The notes beneath the pieces were generated by a model that saw nothing but the letters and a program-made list of their open reading frames with translations, did not search any database and was not told the DNA's origin. Below, one piece after another: positions 30,894 to 42,400 of a stretch of DNA of 64,000 nucleotides. The stretch covers positions 760,001 to 824,000 of the forward strand of contig CAWZYM010000139.1 of the NCBI GenBank assembly GCA_963966185.1. Reading direction: 5' to 3'. Each line of letters starts with the position of its first letter. Position 1 is the stretch's first letter. Both the position numbers and the translations under genes were made by a program. This stretch comes from Rhabditoides inermis. Taxonomy: Eukaryota > Nematoda > Chromadorea > Rhabditida > Rhabditidae.

Positions 30894-31483
30894 CAGGGGA
30901 CAAGTGAAACATGTGAAATGTGTGAAAGTTACAGTATCGCATCAATGAAAGATATAGAAAAGTGAAATAGGATGAATTGAAAACGTGCGGGGTTAATTTG
31001 TTGACTATTTCATAAACTCGATGAGAAAGAAATGCTTTTACATTGTTTTTGTTAGGTTTTGACAGGGGAAAAACTTTTGTTGTGGCTCCGCGAGTCCGAC
31101 TCGATCGAACCTAAAAAAAAACGGATATAGTTTTTACTTCAACATTCGTATCGGTGATAACCGATTCTTAGAAATAAAATTTTAATTGCATTCGCACACA
31201 TTTTTGTTCTAAAACAACACAAAAAAACGTATTCAGATCCCTGTAATATTCAGTTTATACTTTCAATGTCCTTGCATTCGTGTCGTGTGTGTCTGCGTCT
31301 GTGCCCCCTTTGCGCTTCCCCGCCCATTTCCAAGCCCCGCCCACCCACTACGGACCGATTTGATGTTTGTTTTTTTTGTTTATTTATTTATTCATCTTTG
31401 TTTTACTGATTCTTTCAGTTTTTATTACTGTGCTTCGTTGTAATCTGGTGTGATCTATGCTAGAAGGGTCACTTATATGTGCA

Positions 31484-31824
31484 ACAGATGACGAGCGTCC
31501 CTATCCCGGACAGAGTTTACACCCCGACCTTACAGAACTTGTTGGTGTGCTTCAACCACCTATGTTTTTGGACATAACTATGATTGTCTTGGTAGAATAG
31601 GTAAGGGCATTGCGATCTAACATGGTTTGACTCATATTTATGAATATGCAAATTTCGAGAATTTGCATATTTGTATCAAATCAGAAACAGGTAGTAAGAA
31701 GAGCGGTAGTAGTAACTGTTAGTAACAATACTGACTTTGAAGCTGCTCAAATTGAGACAGTACAGCAAGTTATGTGTGGTCGGGAGTGTAAACTCTGTCC
31801 GGGATTGGGCGTGTCATCAACAGA
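31484..31824. mobile_element. ~340-bp inverted-repeat element
   Basis: ATCCCGGACAGAGTTTACAC with flanks GATGACGAGCG..CCCGACC at the left is mirrored at the right (GTGTAAACTCTGTCCGGGAT .. GTGTCATCAAC). The arms are about 60 bp. Confidence 0.62.
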
Positions 31825-32475
31825 TGCTAGAACAGAGACGCAGAGACCTCCATTCGCGCTGCATTGCAAATGGCAGCGCAGGCTAGGGATGAGGAGTGAG
31901 TATAGAAACAGCGTGTGTAACTGAGAGACGCAGTCTGTGAGAGCGGTGTAATAGCGTGTGAAATGGAGAGAGTGCAGGATGTGTTCTTTTCTGTTCTGAG
32001 TGCTCTCTGGCAGCACACAGCGACGCTCGCTTCGCACAAACAAGTAACCTGCTCCACCACCCCTGCTCTCGACTCACACACGAATTGTTTGACACTGCTA
32101 GCTTCTTGCATTGATTGAAAATGCATCGCGGAGGGCGGGTTTTCTATTTGACCGCTGATAGACGTTAAAAACGTGCATCGAACCTTGTTTGAACGCGTTG
32201 AATCGTTTCCGTTTCCTGTCGTCTTGTCAATCTCGCCGAATTCCGTACTCGTCCTATATTTGCTCATGAGTCACTATGCGAAATACCGATAAAACCTCGT
32301 AACTGATAAAACGATGAGTGGGCGCTATCTTTGCTTGGTCAGTGTCTGATAGCGAGGAGCGAGCGCATATTGTCCTCGATTCTCTCGCTGCTGTTTGTTC
32401 GTCATGTTGATGTTCTCGAAGACGTATATACATATATACTCGTTTGTTCGTTATTGATTTATCGATCGGTTCAGG

Positions 32476-35400
32476 ATGCACTTTGGCAACCACCACATGC
32501 ACGACGACGAGCTGGACGACGTGTCGTCGCGGCTCTGGAAGCTCATCCCCCAGCAGACGCAGGACATGGTTTGTTCACATCTTTATTTGTTTGTTTACAT
32601 GTTTGTTGACTTTTTTATAGGTGGCCATGTTCCTCTTCCTCGTTGTCCTCCCTATGGGCATCCTCTTTGAGATGTTCTACATCCTGCCCGAGAGCTATCC
32701 TGTCTTCAGCGACGGTGCGTTGTCTGTGTGTTTACTTGATTATATAATCATATTATGTATATATTGCTCCTATTTTTATTGCCCCTACCCGTACTTTTTT
32801 TTGTTTTTGTTAGCTCCTGGTTTCAGAGTGGAACACGCGTGCGATGCTCATCTCTTTCCTCGTCTTCAACATCTACGTCAACTGGGCCCAAGTGATCCGC
32901 ATAGGACGTGAGTATTATTTGTTTGTTTGTGTTTGTCTTGTCTGCAGGTTGTAGAGTCGAAACGAGATTCCGCTATGTATCCAGCTATATTTAAAAACCT
33001 TTCTTGTTTACTTGTTCACATTCTTGTTCGTTGCAGCGAACGGCCCGAACCCGATCCTTCCGAACGTCGTGCAGGCGGGCTTCCGCTACTGCCACTCGTG
33101 TCACATGAACGCGCCCCCGAGGGCCTACCACTGTCCCGGTCAGTAAAACATTTGTTAATTCATTTGGTGGTTATATTTATCTATTCACTAAGAATACACC
33201 TGATTGTATGTTGATGTCATCAATTGTGATGGATTGTGTTGTACATTATTCCACGATGCCTTTGAATGTGTAACGAAATGTCCCTGATTCTTCAATATTT
33301 GCTGTACAGTAAAAATCGGAGGATATCCTCTATGAATCTTGCTGCTGATCCCCATCATTATCCACATCACCATGTTTACATGATGATTAGGTGGCCGGAT
33401 GTGATGACTTGCCTTTGGTGGTATGATGATCATCTCCCGTTGCAGTGTGCGACTCGTGTTCGTTCCGCCGCGACCACCATTGCTCGTTCGCCGCCACCTG
33501 CGTCGGACATTTCAACCAGAGGTAGGGGTTGGTTGGTTGTTTGTTTGTTTGTTTACTTGTTTGCGAGAACGGCTATAGTGATATAATAAGCTCGCACTTA
33601 GCTCAGGATTTTTCGTTGAAAACATTATCGTGGATTTTGAACATACAGTATACTGAACGAAATGCGCAGCATCTTGTTTTTGCCGTTCATATCTCTATTC
33701 CACTGATCCTCTCACATGTTCATATGGCGCAGTGGTAACGCTCTCGCTCATCAAGCAGCGGTTCGAGGGTTCGATCTAGGGTATCATCGCAAAATTTTGT
33801 CAAATTGAAAACATCATCCAAAGGGTTTTGATCGTTGTCTAACCACCCTAATGTCTCTCGTCAAAAGATTGGAACTCATTTGCGGGCCCACTATAATTGT
33901 AGTTTAAACAGCTGATCACAATTAGTTACCGTGTGTAGAACTTTGAGGAGGTTGCTTGAAACTTACTTTTCCATGTATGTGAGGTGGTTCTTTGTTGTGG
34001 AGATGATCTATTTAACATGGACTTGCAGGTACTTCGTGTCCGCGGCTGTCAACGTGTTCGTCATGAGCAGCATGTTCATGTGGTGGGTGCTCGTTTTGTA
34101 ATTTGTAAAATAAATCCTAATATATAGAAAACGCAATGTCCGTCTGTCTGTAAGTTATACTGTTGCGGCGCTCTCTAAATACTCGTAGCTAGCATGTGAG
34201 ACGCGCCGGGTTTGCACTAATTTTAAGCCCCGCCCACTATAACCAGGAGTAGGAGCACCGTAGGCGCGACTCTGGTATAATATCAATAATATCAGTTATC
34301 GTTCGGCATGTGAGCAACGGGGGGAATTGGAGCTGTAACATATTGTATTTGAAAAGATAATTTAGTGAAAAGTATTGTTTTCTGTATTGAGTTTGATTTC
34401 AGCCGTGGTCGTGGTGGATTTCGGAATTGTATTTTGTTGATGTGAATTATTGAGAAATGGGGATTCGGTCAAATACACTGCAGACAAGTTACACTTTATC
34501 TAAATTACTTTTTATCGGTTGTAGTGAATGTGTCGGTTTAAAACAATGAGGAAATGACAAAGCAGAGTGAGTGGTTCACAAATAAATGAGAAAAACCCGG
34601 TGTTGATGCTTTGGTTGGTTGGTTTGATTCGATCTGATTTTGATATTTGCTCTCTAGCTGGACGTGGTCGTGGCTGGACAGTCGCCTGGACGGGCTCAGC
34701 CTGGTGCGCGCCTGGCAGCTCATGCTCCCCCATCTCGCACTCCTCCTCCGCATCATCTCCTGGTCGCAGTTCCTCAACGTGGGTACAGCTACTCGTTTTG
34801 TACTCTTTTCGATCTCTCCACGTGTTTGTGTGTTTTCTTCTGTTTGATGTTGGTTGGAATCTGTATGGAGAATGAATCAATGAATATTGAGTTGTAGTGC
34901 AGGTATAGTGTCCGATTTAAGTTAGTAATGACGCTTTACGATGCCGCATTCACATTTCCGAAATCCTATTCGATCCGTAGTAGTGGTGTGACTGAAACAT
35001 TTAGTAGAAGTTGACATGGGATTTTACACAGAATGATATAAAATATAGAGAGGTATTGAATTGAATACCCGTTTATCATACGTTTCATTTGAAACCGTTG
35101 TAATTTTGAATGGTAATGCAAATCTAGTGGCCGATTTGAGATTATATAAATTATGGAGAGGTATTGAATTGGATGTTGTGTGTTGAATGTGTATCATGCT
35201 CCTCTTGTTTGCAGACTGTGTTCTTCGCCTCCATGCTGACTGTGTGGCTGTTCTCTTGCTACCTGCTGGCGGCTCAGGCCTTCTGCATCGCACGCGGACA
35301 GACCCGCGTCGAGTACCTCATGGTGGGTGAAAAGGAGGAAGATGGTAACGGTATGGAGTGTGGTGTGCAGGTTACTGTATGTGTGGGGCATATTTTACGT

Positions 35401-35687
35401 CGGTATGATAGGATTTGTGGATATGTGTAGTGGCTGAGAGTTTTACATTTTATGAACAGAGGAACATTACAATCTGATTGTGCATAGTGATAAATGTTGC
35501 ATGATGGTGTCGATTGCAGGACGTGCACGCGTACCAGCTGGGAGTGGTGCGGAACGTGCGCGAGTGTCTGGGCGCTCGCTGGCCGCTCGCCCTTCTCTCT
35601 CCCCTCGTGCCCTCGCCCCTCCCCTCCAACGGACTCTCATGGCACACCCGCGAGATGGAGGAACACGCACAGACGAAGAGCATGTAG
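32476..35687 (+). CDS. ZDHHC24: DHHC palmitoyltransferase, ZDHHC24-like, nine exons
   Basis: Protein S-acyltransferase that attaches palmitate to cysteines at Golgi/ER membranes. Exons: 32476-32568, 32621-32714, 32827-32907, 33037-33138, 33446-33521, 34029-34082, 34658-34778, 35215-35322 and 35520-35687; all phases agree, 298 residues. Two hydrophobic segments (VAMFLFLVVLPMGILF; AMLISFLVFNIYV) precede the Cys-rich domain YCHSCHMNAPPRAYHCPVC with the catalytic motif RRDHHCSFAATCVGHFNQRYF. Two further hydrophobic segments follow. The C-terminal part RGQTRVEY, then LGVVRNVRECLGARWPL, then SPLPSNG matches the ZDHHC24 branch as I know it. The active-site Cys and zinc ligands are present. A TTCAG directly before the ATG could be a trans-splice acceptor. 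A polyadenylation signal AATAAA is at about 35938. A tRNA-like sequence sits in intron 5. Confidence 0.9.
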
Positions 35688-36315
35688 ACCGTGTACCGTG
35701 TCTCCCGACTTGTTTGACCAATCTCTGTATCCTGTACTTGTTTCACATGCTGTACTTGCTTTAGTGTTTCTCAAGGTCTAGTCCTTCCACTTTTTGACTA
35801 AATATATAATAATCGGTGTGGGGTAGCCCCGCTCACAGACCATATGAATCTGTTCCCGAATCTTGTACTCAATGATTGACGAATCTTATTAGATGTTTTG
35901 GAAAATATTGTTCCTGTGCCGTGTTGTAACGCGATGTAATAAAGATGTACATATTGTGTTTATTGAAATTGAATTGAAGGAATCGAGGTTTAGTGATCCT
36001 CGCGATGACGATATTTGAGAGATTGCGAAATAGCAGAGATGACGCGTAGACTCCGCCTTCTTTAGCTTCTGCGGGCAGTGTTGTTGAAGTGGAATATCGA
36101 TTTCTGCCATCGTCATTGATCAGATGTCGGCGCGGTCAACGCCTGTTTCGGACAGAAACGGCTATGAAGCAGGCGGGTTTTGAGTATCGTGAATTTTATT
36201 GCTTCGTCTCTCGGAAATTAATTGTAATCATGGCTTTTCATATTATTTGAAACGTAGTTTACTTGCCAGTTTGACAGAAGTAAGTTGCACAAGTTTTTTT
36301 GTTAGTAGCAAATGG
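35688..36315. other. Intergenic region and 3' UTR
   Basis: Holds the 3' UTR and AATAAA of the DHHC gene. From about 36190 it holds the probable 5' region of the next gene. No other gene seen. Confidence 0.5.
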
Positions 36316-39300
36316 ATGATGGCGAGAGATGACGCAGATAATGTGACTGTTCCAGAAGACCGCGAGGTGTCTTCTACGAACATGTTGTACGTGCACCCCG
36401 ACTCGGATATTGAGGGATTCGGCGAGGACTCGTACATGACCAGCGAAGACGAACTCGACCACACCAAGGTCGGACCACATCGGTATTGTCCTGCGAACGT
36501 GTATGGGTATAGGTGGTGTGGTGTGTGCCCAGCGTATTCAGAGTTTTCTTACAAGGCTCTTGAAGCGCGCATTGCAGGGCTACCCTATCTGGAGGTGTGG
36601 TGTGAACGGGGCGTCTACTTCGAGGGAGGGAGGCACTGGCTCCTCCTCGTCCCTCAACTCTGCCCAGTCCAGTCGACCGGCCAGCACCCGGGCAGACGAG
36701 GCGGGGTGAGTAACGGGTAGATGAGAGGAGGATGTTGTAGTGCATTTGTCGGATTTTAGCATATTAACTGTGTTTTTAGGTGTTCTGGGAAAGTAGTTTG
36801 TATCTAGATCGTTCGATTGTGGAAATGTGCAGATGTGGCATATGTTTATAGGTAAACCTATCCTAGGATTGTCTGGGCAATGTTTTTGTCAGTCTTTAGC
36901 GAGAACTGTAACGTACTTTTGTTGGAAAGAACACCTGCTTTGAAAAGCATTTCCAGTTCTTAAGATAATAGGTGAACCTATCGAAGTATTGCGGTGAAAT
37001 CACGATCTCGATAGCAACCATCCGATGAAGCATATTTTAGATTTGTAGAAAACGGAGGTTGTGGATGCATGCAATGTGTGTTGTTTGGTTTCAGTGACTA
37101 CTCGGATGACGCGGCGAATGGCTACGCGAATGAGAGGGAGAAGGAGGAGGAGGAGGAGGAGGAGGGGCGGTGGAATGGTCACGGGCAGGGAGGTGAGTGG
37201 TGGAAATGAGAAGGAAAAGGATGCATGTGATGTGATTGAAATCATACAAGTTCGAAAACTCTTTACGTTTCTTGCGTGACGACGTGGAAGTATTGTTGGT
37301 GATGCATATTTCTGACTGAGAGGAGCGGCGCTATTTGGTATTAAGTTGAACATTATTTTATGATTACTTATGTATCGAATTTGTATCGATTTTTCAGAGC
37401 GCGAGTACAGTGGCGACGATTTTGCTGTGAATGGAGGAGAGGAGGCGGAGCCGTGGCATCATCAGGATGAGTGGCAGGAAGGAGAGGGGGAGGAGAAGGA
37501 ACACGACCTAAACGAAACGCTCAAGTGGGTGGTCTGTTTCATTTGATGTTATCAGCTAGATTCCGCGAGAGCAGTAGTATTTTGTGGTGAGCGCGGAGAT
37601 AGAGAGAGCGAGAGACCGAGAAAGTGTGTGTGTTGAGGAGAGTGGCGAGAGCGCGGGGCGCAGTCAGCTTATGTGTGTCGCCACAGTTCGTGCGTTCGTT
37701 GCAGGGTGAGATTAGAGGTGGTTGCGAAATGCTAGGTGTTCCTGCCATGTTTGGTGTGGTAACAGTTTCATGCAGTGTTCGATTGTGAGTCAGATAAAAG
37801 TTACTTCTTTTCTTCCATCGTGGTTTGAGTTGTGTGAACATGTGAAGTGAAGTATAGTAGACTGTTGAGTTTTGATTGAGTTGCGTGATATAAGATGTTT
37901 CGTCATCCGATTTCCTATTCACTTTTCTTCGCGTGTCTGTCGCATCGCATGATCGAGCGACGCAAATGGATTGAAGGGATTATGCAAGTATGGTGTGATT
38001 AGTCGAGTATGGGCTCTTGACCTTGGAAAGTTTATGTAATTCATTTGTATGTGGATGTATGAGAAAATTGTCATAAACCACCTTTTTTGTGGTTTTCCTT
38101 TGCGTTACTTTGTTGTCTAAGAAAAAAGTCCATTCCTTTCAAGTTTCAACTTCATGCTTTACAGGGACGACTCTATGGTGAATGAGGATGGTGCGGGTGC
38201 TGGAGGAGAGGGCGAGGGCGAGTTGGACATGAGTGAGATGCACATGTCCCGGCGCTACTCGGACGAGGAGAGCAGCGACGACGAAGACGAGTGCATGGGG
38301 CTGCACGGGGCAGAGCAGCAGGAGCAGGTGGGCGGGCAGTTGAGGGGGGGGTGATTATAGGAAGCAATGATTTGTACGTGTTTCGATTGCAGTTTTGGGA
38401 GGGAGATGTATTGAGAGGCACGTACACAACAACAGTAGTGTTTATGTGTATGTGAGTTGTGAACTGTGGTTGTGTGCGAACATGTTTCGATACTAGTTGT
38501 ATCACGATGAGGAGGACGAGTTCGCAGAGGAGACGGCGGAGGAGAGGAAAGCGCGGATGAACAGCGAGGAGTACTACGAGGTTATTGATTTATTGATTTT
38601 TCATTCTTCATGTCTTGTTTAATAAATTTGTATGCTTTACTGTTTCTGTAATCCGGTTTGTTATTCTGACAAGTTATCTTTTTTTGGTTCAGGCTCATTT
38701 CCTGTACGATGACGAGGAACTGCCGGCGCACAGAGTGGTTAGTGTGTTTTATTGATTAATTGATTATCGAGTTATTTTCATGGTTTGGTTTTCAGCTGCT
38801 CCACTCTAAGAACAAGGATCTGCGTCGCATCGAGATGGACCGAGTCGTGTGCAGCACTCTGGTGGGTTACTGTAGGATACTGTAGTCTATTGGATTACTG
38901 TACTTACCGTCTCTCTTGTTCAGCTCAGTGACGTGGATGCTCACGGAGCCATGGACATGAACCTCATCCAGCAGAACTTTGTGTGAGTTTTTTTGTCTCC
39001 TGAAGACAATGGAAAATTAGTATTCATTTTTGATCATGTACGTGAGTGGTATAGTAATCGTATTGTTCTGTTTTCTGCATATACGCTGACGGTCATTGGC
39101 CATGGAAGCACAGTATTTCTTCTTTCTTGTCGACAGGCTGATTATGCGACTGCCTCTGATCCGTGTGTGTGTTACAGGCACAACCTGGGCGCGCCCCTCT
39201 ATCCCTATCTGCTCTCGTGCTATGACTGCGCCGTGATCAAAGAGGCGAAGCAGCAGCTCAGCCAGCTACAGATGCGGCTGGAGGATGTGGGTGTGAAAGA

Positions 39301-39360
39301 GAGAGAGAGAGAGAGCAAGAGAGAAAGAGAGAGAGAGAGAGAGAGGGAGGGAGAGAGAGA

Positions 39361-39404
<44 letters not shown>

Positions 39405-42400
39405 GGAAGAGAGAGAGAGAGAGACGGAGTGCTGACGTGACGTGTGGATGGTTGCAGCACACGCTGCACCGTCTGCTGGAGAGGCATGGCGATGGAAAAC
39501 TGCGGGTGATGGACAAGTGCGCCCTCTACTACGCACTACAGGCCGGCATCGCCAACAAGATACGCAGGTGGGCGCCGCCCCCGCCAGCCACGCCCACTCG
39601 GCGGGGCGGGCGGATGCTTTGATGTAGTTGTTATCATGTGTGATCTACTGTAGGATACTGTAGATGCTGTTTGCACCTTTTGTGTGCTTATGCATTGCAA
39701 TTAGGACTTCTTACTGAAGCAGTAGATAAGGAAGTAGGCGGGGCATGTCTGACAAGGTGTTCGCGGTCCTCCGCTTGGATGGAATCTACTTGACAACATA
39801 TCAAAAATTCAGCCGCCCTCGTTAAAGTATCTTCTTAACTTTTTTTCTGATTTGTATGTTTCAAACGATGAACAATGGTGTAATGTGTGTTTTGATCACA
39901 ATATGTTTTTTTCATTATCGTATGTCCAAATATAATTAATCCTGTTATAGAGAGGAGAAGTCTGCGGATGCGAAAAGCCACGAACAGCTGATTCCAGAGA
40001 ACAGGAAGAGGCATATGCGGGTGGGTCAGGAAGAGGGAGGAGTGGAGGAAGGGAGGGAGGGAGGGAGGGAGGGAGGGAGGGAGGGAGGAAGGAAGGAAGG
40101 AAGGAAGGAAGGAAGGAAGGAAGGAAGGAAGGAAGGAAGGAAGGAAGGGAGGAAGGAAGGGAGGGAGGGAGGGAGGAAGGGAGGGAGGAAGGGAGGAAGG
40201 GAGGAAGGGAGGGAGGGAGGGAGGGAGGGAGGGAGGGAGAGAGAGAGAGACTCAATCGTTTAGATGCTCAACTATATCTACCACGTTGTGCGCACCAATC
40301 AGTTAGTGAACGGTAACTCGGACCCCGTTGACTGGAACTTCATCAAGGAGAGCATTCAGGTGGGTGGAGAGAGGAGAGAGAGAGAGAGAGAGAGAGAGAT
40401 GAGCAGAGAGTGTTTTTGTTACTTGATTGTAACTGATGCCATGTCGCTTGCAGCAATCTGGCTCGGGTGGACTGTACGCTTTCAAGATGAAGTCAGTCGC
40501 CAAGGAGTGGCCCGTCAAGTTCCCTTTCAAGGTTGTTGTTGTTTGTTTGTTTGTTTGTTGTTGTTTACCTTGTGTTGACAGGGCGACGGTGGCGAGGAGG
40601 ACAAGTCTGCGTGGAACCTGAACCCGCAGACGAGCCACTGGCTGATCGGCAGGAGTTCCATCAAACTCGCCATCAAGGACCAGCAGGTGAATCGCTGTGC
40701 TCGCGATTATATATTCATGTCCACTATCTCTTCTATCTATTTTGAGAAAACTACGCGTTGTCTGTGTCTTCGGCTGTTACGTGTTGTTGTATTGATTGAT
40801 GGCTTGCTTTGCAGGTGACCATGTGGCGAGATGTGTTCGAGTTTGTGGAGCAAGTGGGCGCGAAGCGAGGCTCGTTCCTCCAGATTCAACCCAAGTACAG
40901 GGAGCTGGCAGAGGTGGAGGTGGAGGTGAAGAAGAAGAAGCTGAAGGTGTACAGAGGTGAGGAGGGAAGGAGGGAGGGAGGGAGAGAGAGAGAGAGAAAT
41001 GGGAATGTTTCAGTGTTCTCGGACGAGGAGATCAAGGCTGACCTCGAGACTCGCGAGAAGGAGTCGCAGCGCGTCAAGGATATACGGTAATTGATTGATC
41101 GGTTCTGGTTGTATCGATCGGTTCGGAACCTGAATGGCTTGCTTTCCCTGCAGCGACCCCCGCGCGCGCGTCCGCCCCGAGGACCCGTTCGGTCCGGGCC
41201 CGCGAGAGAGACGCGAGCGGCCCGCCTTCGTCCCACCCAAGAGGGAACAGCCGAGGACGAAGATCCCCGTCGTCGGAACGGTGCGTGGTTGTGGGAGGGA
41301 GAGCGATCAAGTATGGCTCATTCAGAACATCTTCAACAAGAACGGCGACGATGATTCGTCGAGCGATGAGGAGAGGCGACAGGAGAGGAGGGATGGGGGA
41401 CGGGAGGAGAGGGCGCGGCAGGGTCCACTCGCTCGGTCCGATGACGTGGCTCATTCAGAAGAGGGTGGGTGACTGAGCGTGTATGCATTGTCTGTTTGTA
41501 AACGAGCGATCAATCGACGCTTACCAAGTCGCTATCGGCTATCGGCACTCTTGCGGCGCAGTTTGGCATACTCTCGCGCGACCCAATGATTCCTTTTACA
41601 AGCCCTGGTAACAGATATTTCTCTAAAAGGTTACAGTTAGAAGTTTTAAAACGTTTGGTTTATCTTTCAATAATCGGTTTATTGCAGCGATGTCCCTGCC
41701 GCCCGCGAAGCCCTTCATGCCTTACACGGAAGAGGGAGAGGGAATAGGTGAGCGTTACTTTCTCCATTCTCCCTCTTCCTTTTGTGTCTTCCTTGTTGTT
41801 TCTTTGAATATGATTATGATTTACTTGTAGGTTTCGGCGGATTCGGTCAGAATTCCAGAGAAGGGGAAGGAGATGGGTATGAAGGAGGAGGAGGGGGAGA
41901 CGAGAAGCAGGTCGACGAATACGACTACGAGGATGAGGAGGAGGAGGAGGAGGAGGACGTGGAAGGAGAGGGTGGGTGTTGTTGTTGTTGTTGTTGTTGT
42001 TTATGAGTTGCTTGTTGCAGGCCACCGTTCACTGCATCGAGACAGCGATGATGACGATTCGAGTGGATCGGGGTCGGATGTGAGCAGTGTGGTGAGTGCA
42101 TGGTTACATTCACTTTATCAATTGTTATCATTCAGCGTCAGTTCTGTATACACTTTATTCAATCTTTTTGTCTGGCATTTAACGGTCCGTTTGCAGGCGT
42201 CGTATATATCGGTGGACTTTGAACCGCCGCCGGGTGTGACCGGAGAGGCTCTGGAGCGAGAGAGGGCCTTGCACGTAGAGAACAAGAGACAGAAGAAGGC
42301 GGAGTGGCAGCAGAAAATCGAGAAGAGAGTGCGTGCGGGACAGGCGTGCGAGGGTGACTCGAGTGGCTGTGTTTAGGATGCGGACTTGAGAGACAAGGAG

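Larger units (their letters stand above)
27518..32475. other. 5-kb gene-free stretch with small transposons
   Basis: No exon chain could be built on either strand. It contains inverted-repeat elements at 27622-28187, 29770-30095, 30699-30893 and 31484-31824, and tRNA-like repeats near 28583-28672 and 30418-30492. It also has an (A/G)AAGATTATA run at 28198-28275, a C13 run near 29365 and a (CT)n tract at 30200-30300. Confidence 0.55.

Noticed and set aside
36199..36315. Upstream ATG at 36199 as start of LOTUS paralogue 1
   Set aside because: Possible in frame, but the sequence before 36316 is AT-rich and not like the acidic protein that follows. I chose 36316; RNA data would decide.
39896..40263. 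Low-complexity ORFs of Ser/Leu/Pro or Arg/Glu/Gly in polypurine tracts
   Set aside because: Simple-repeat artefacts inside introns.
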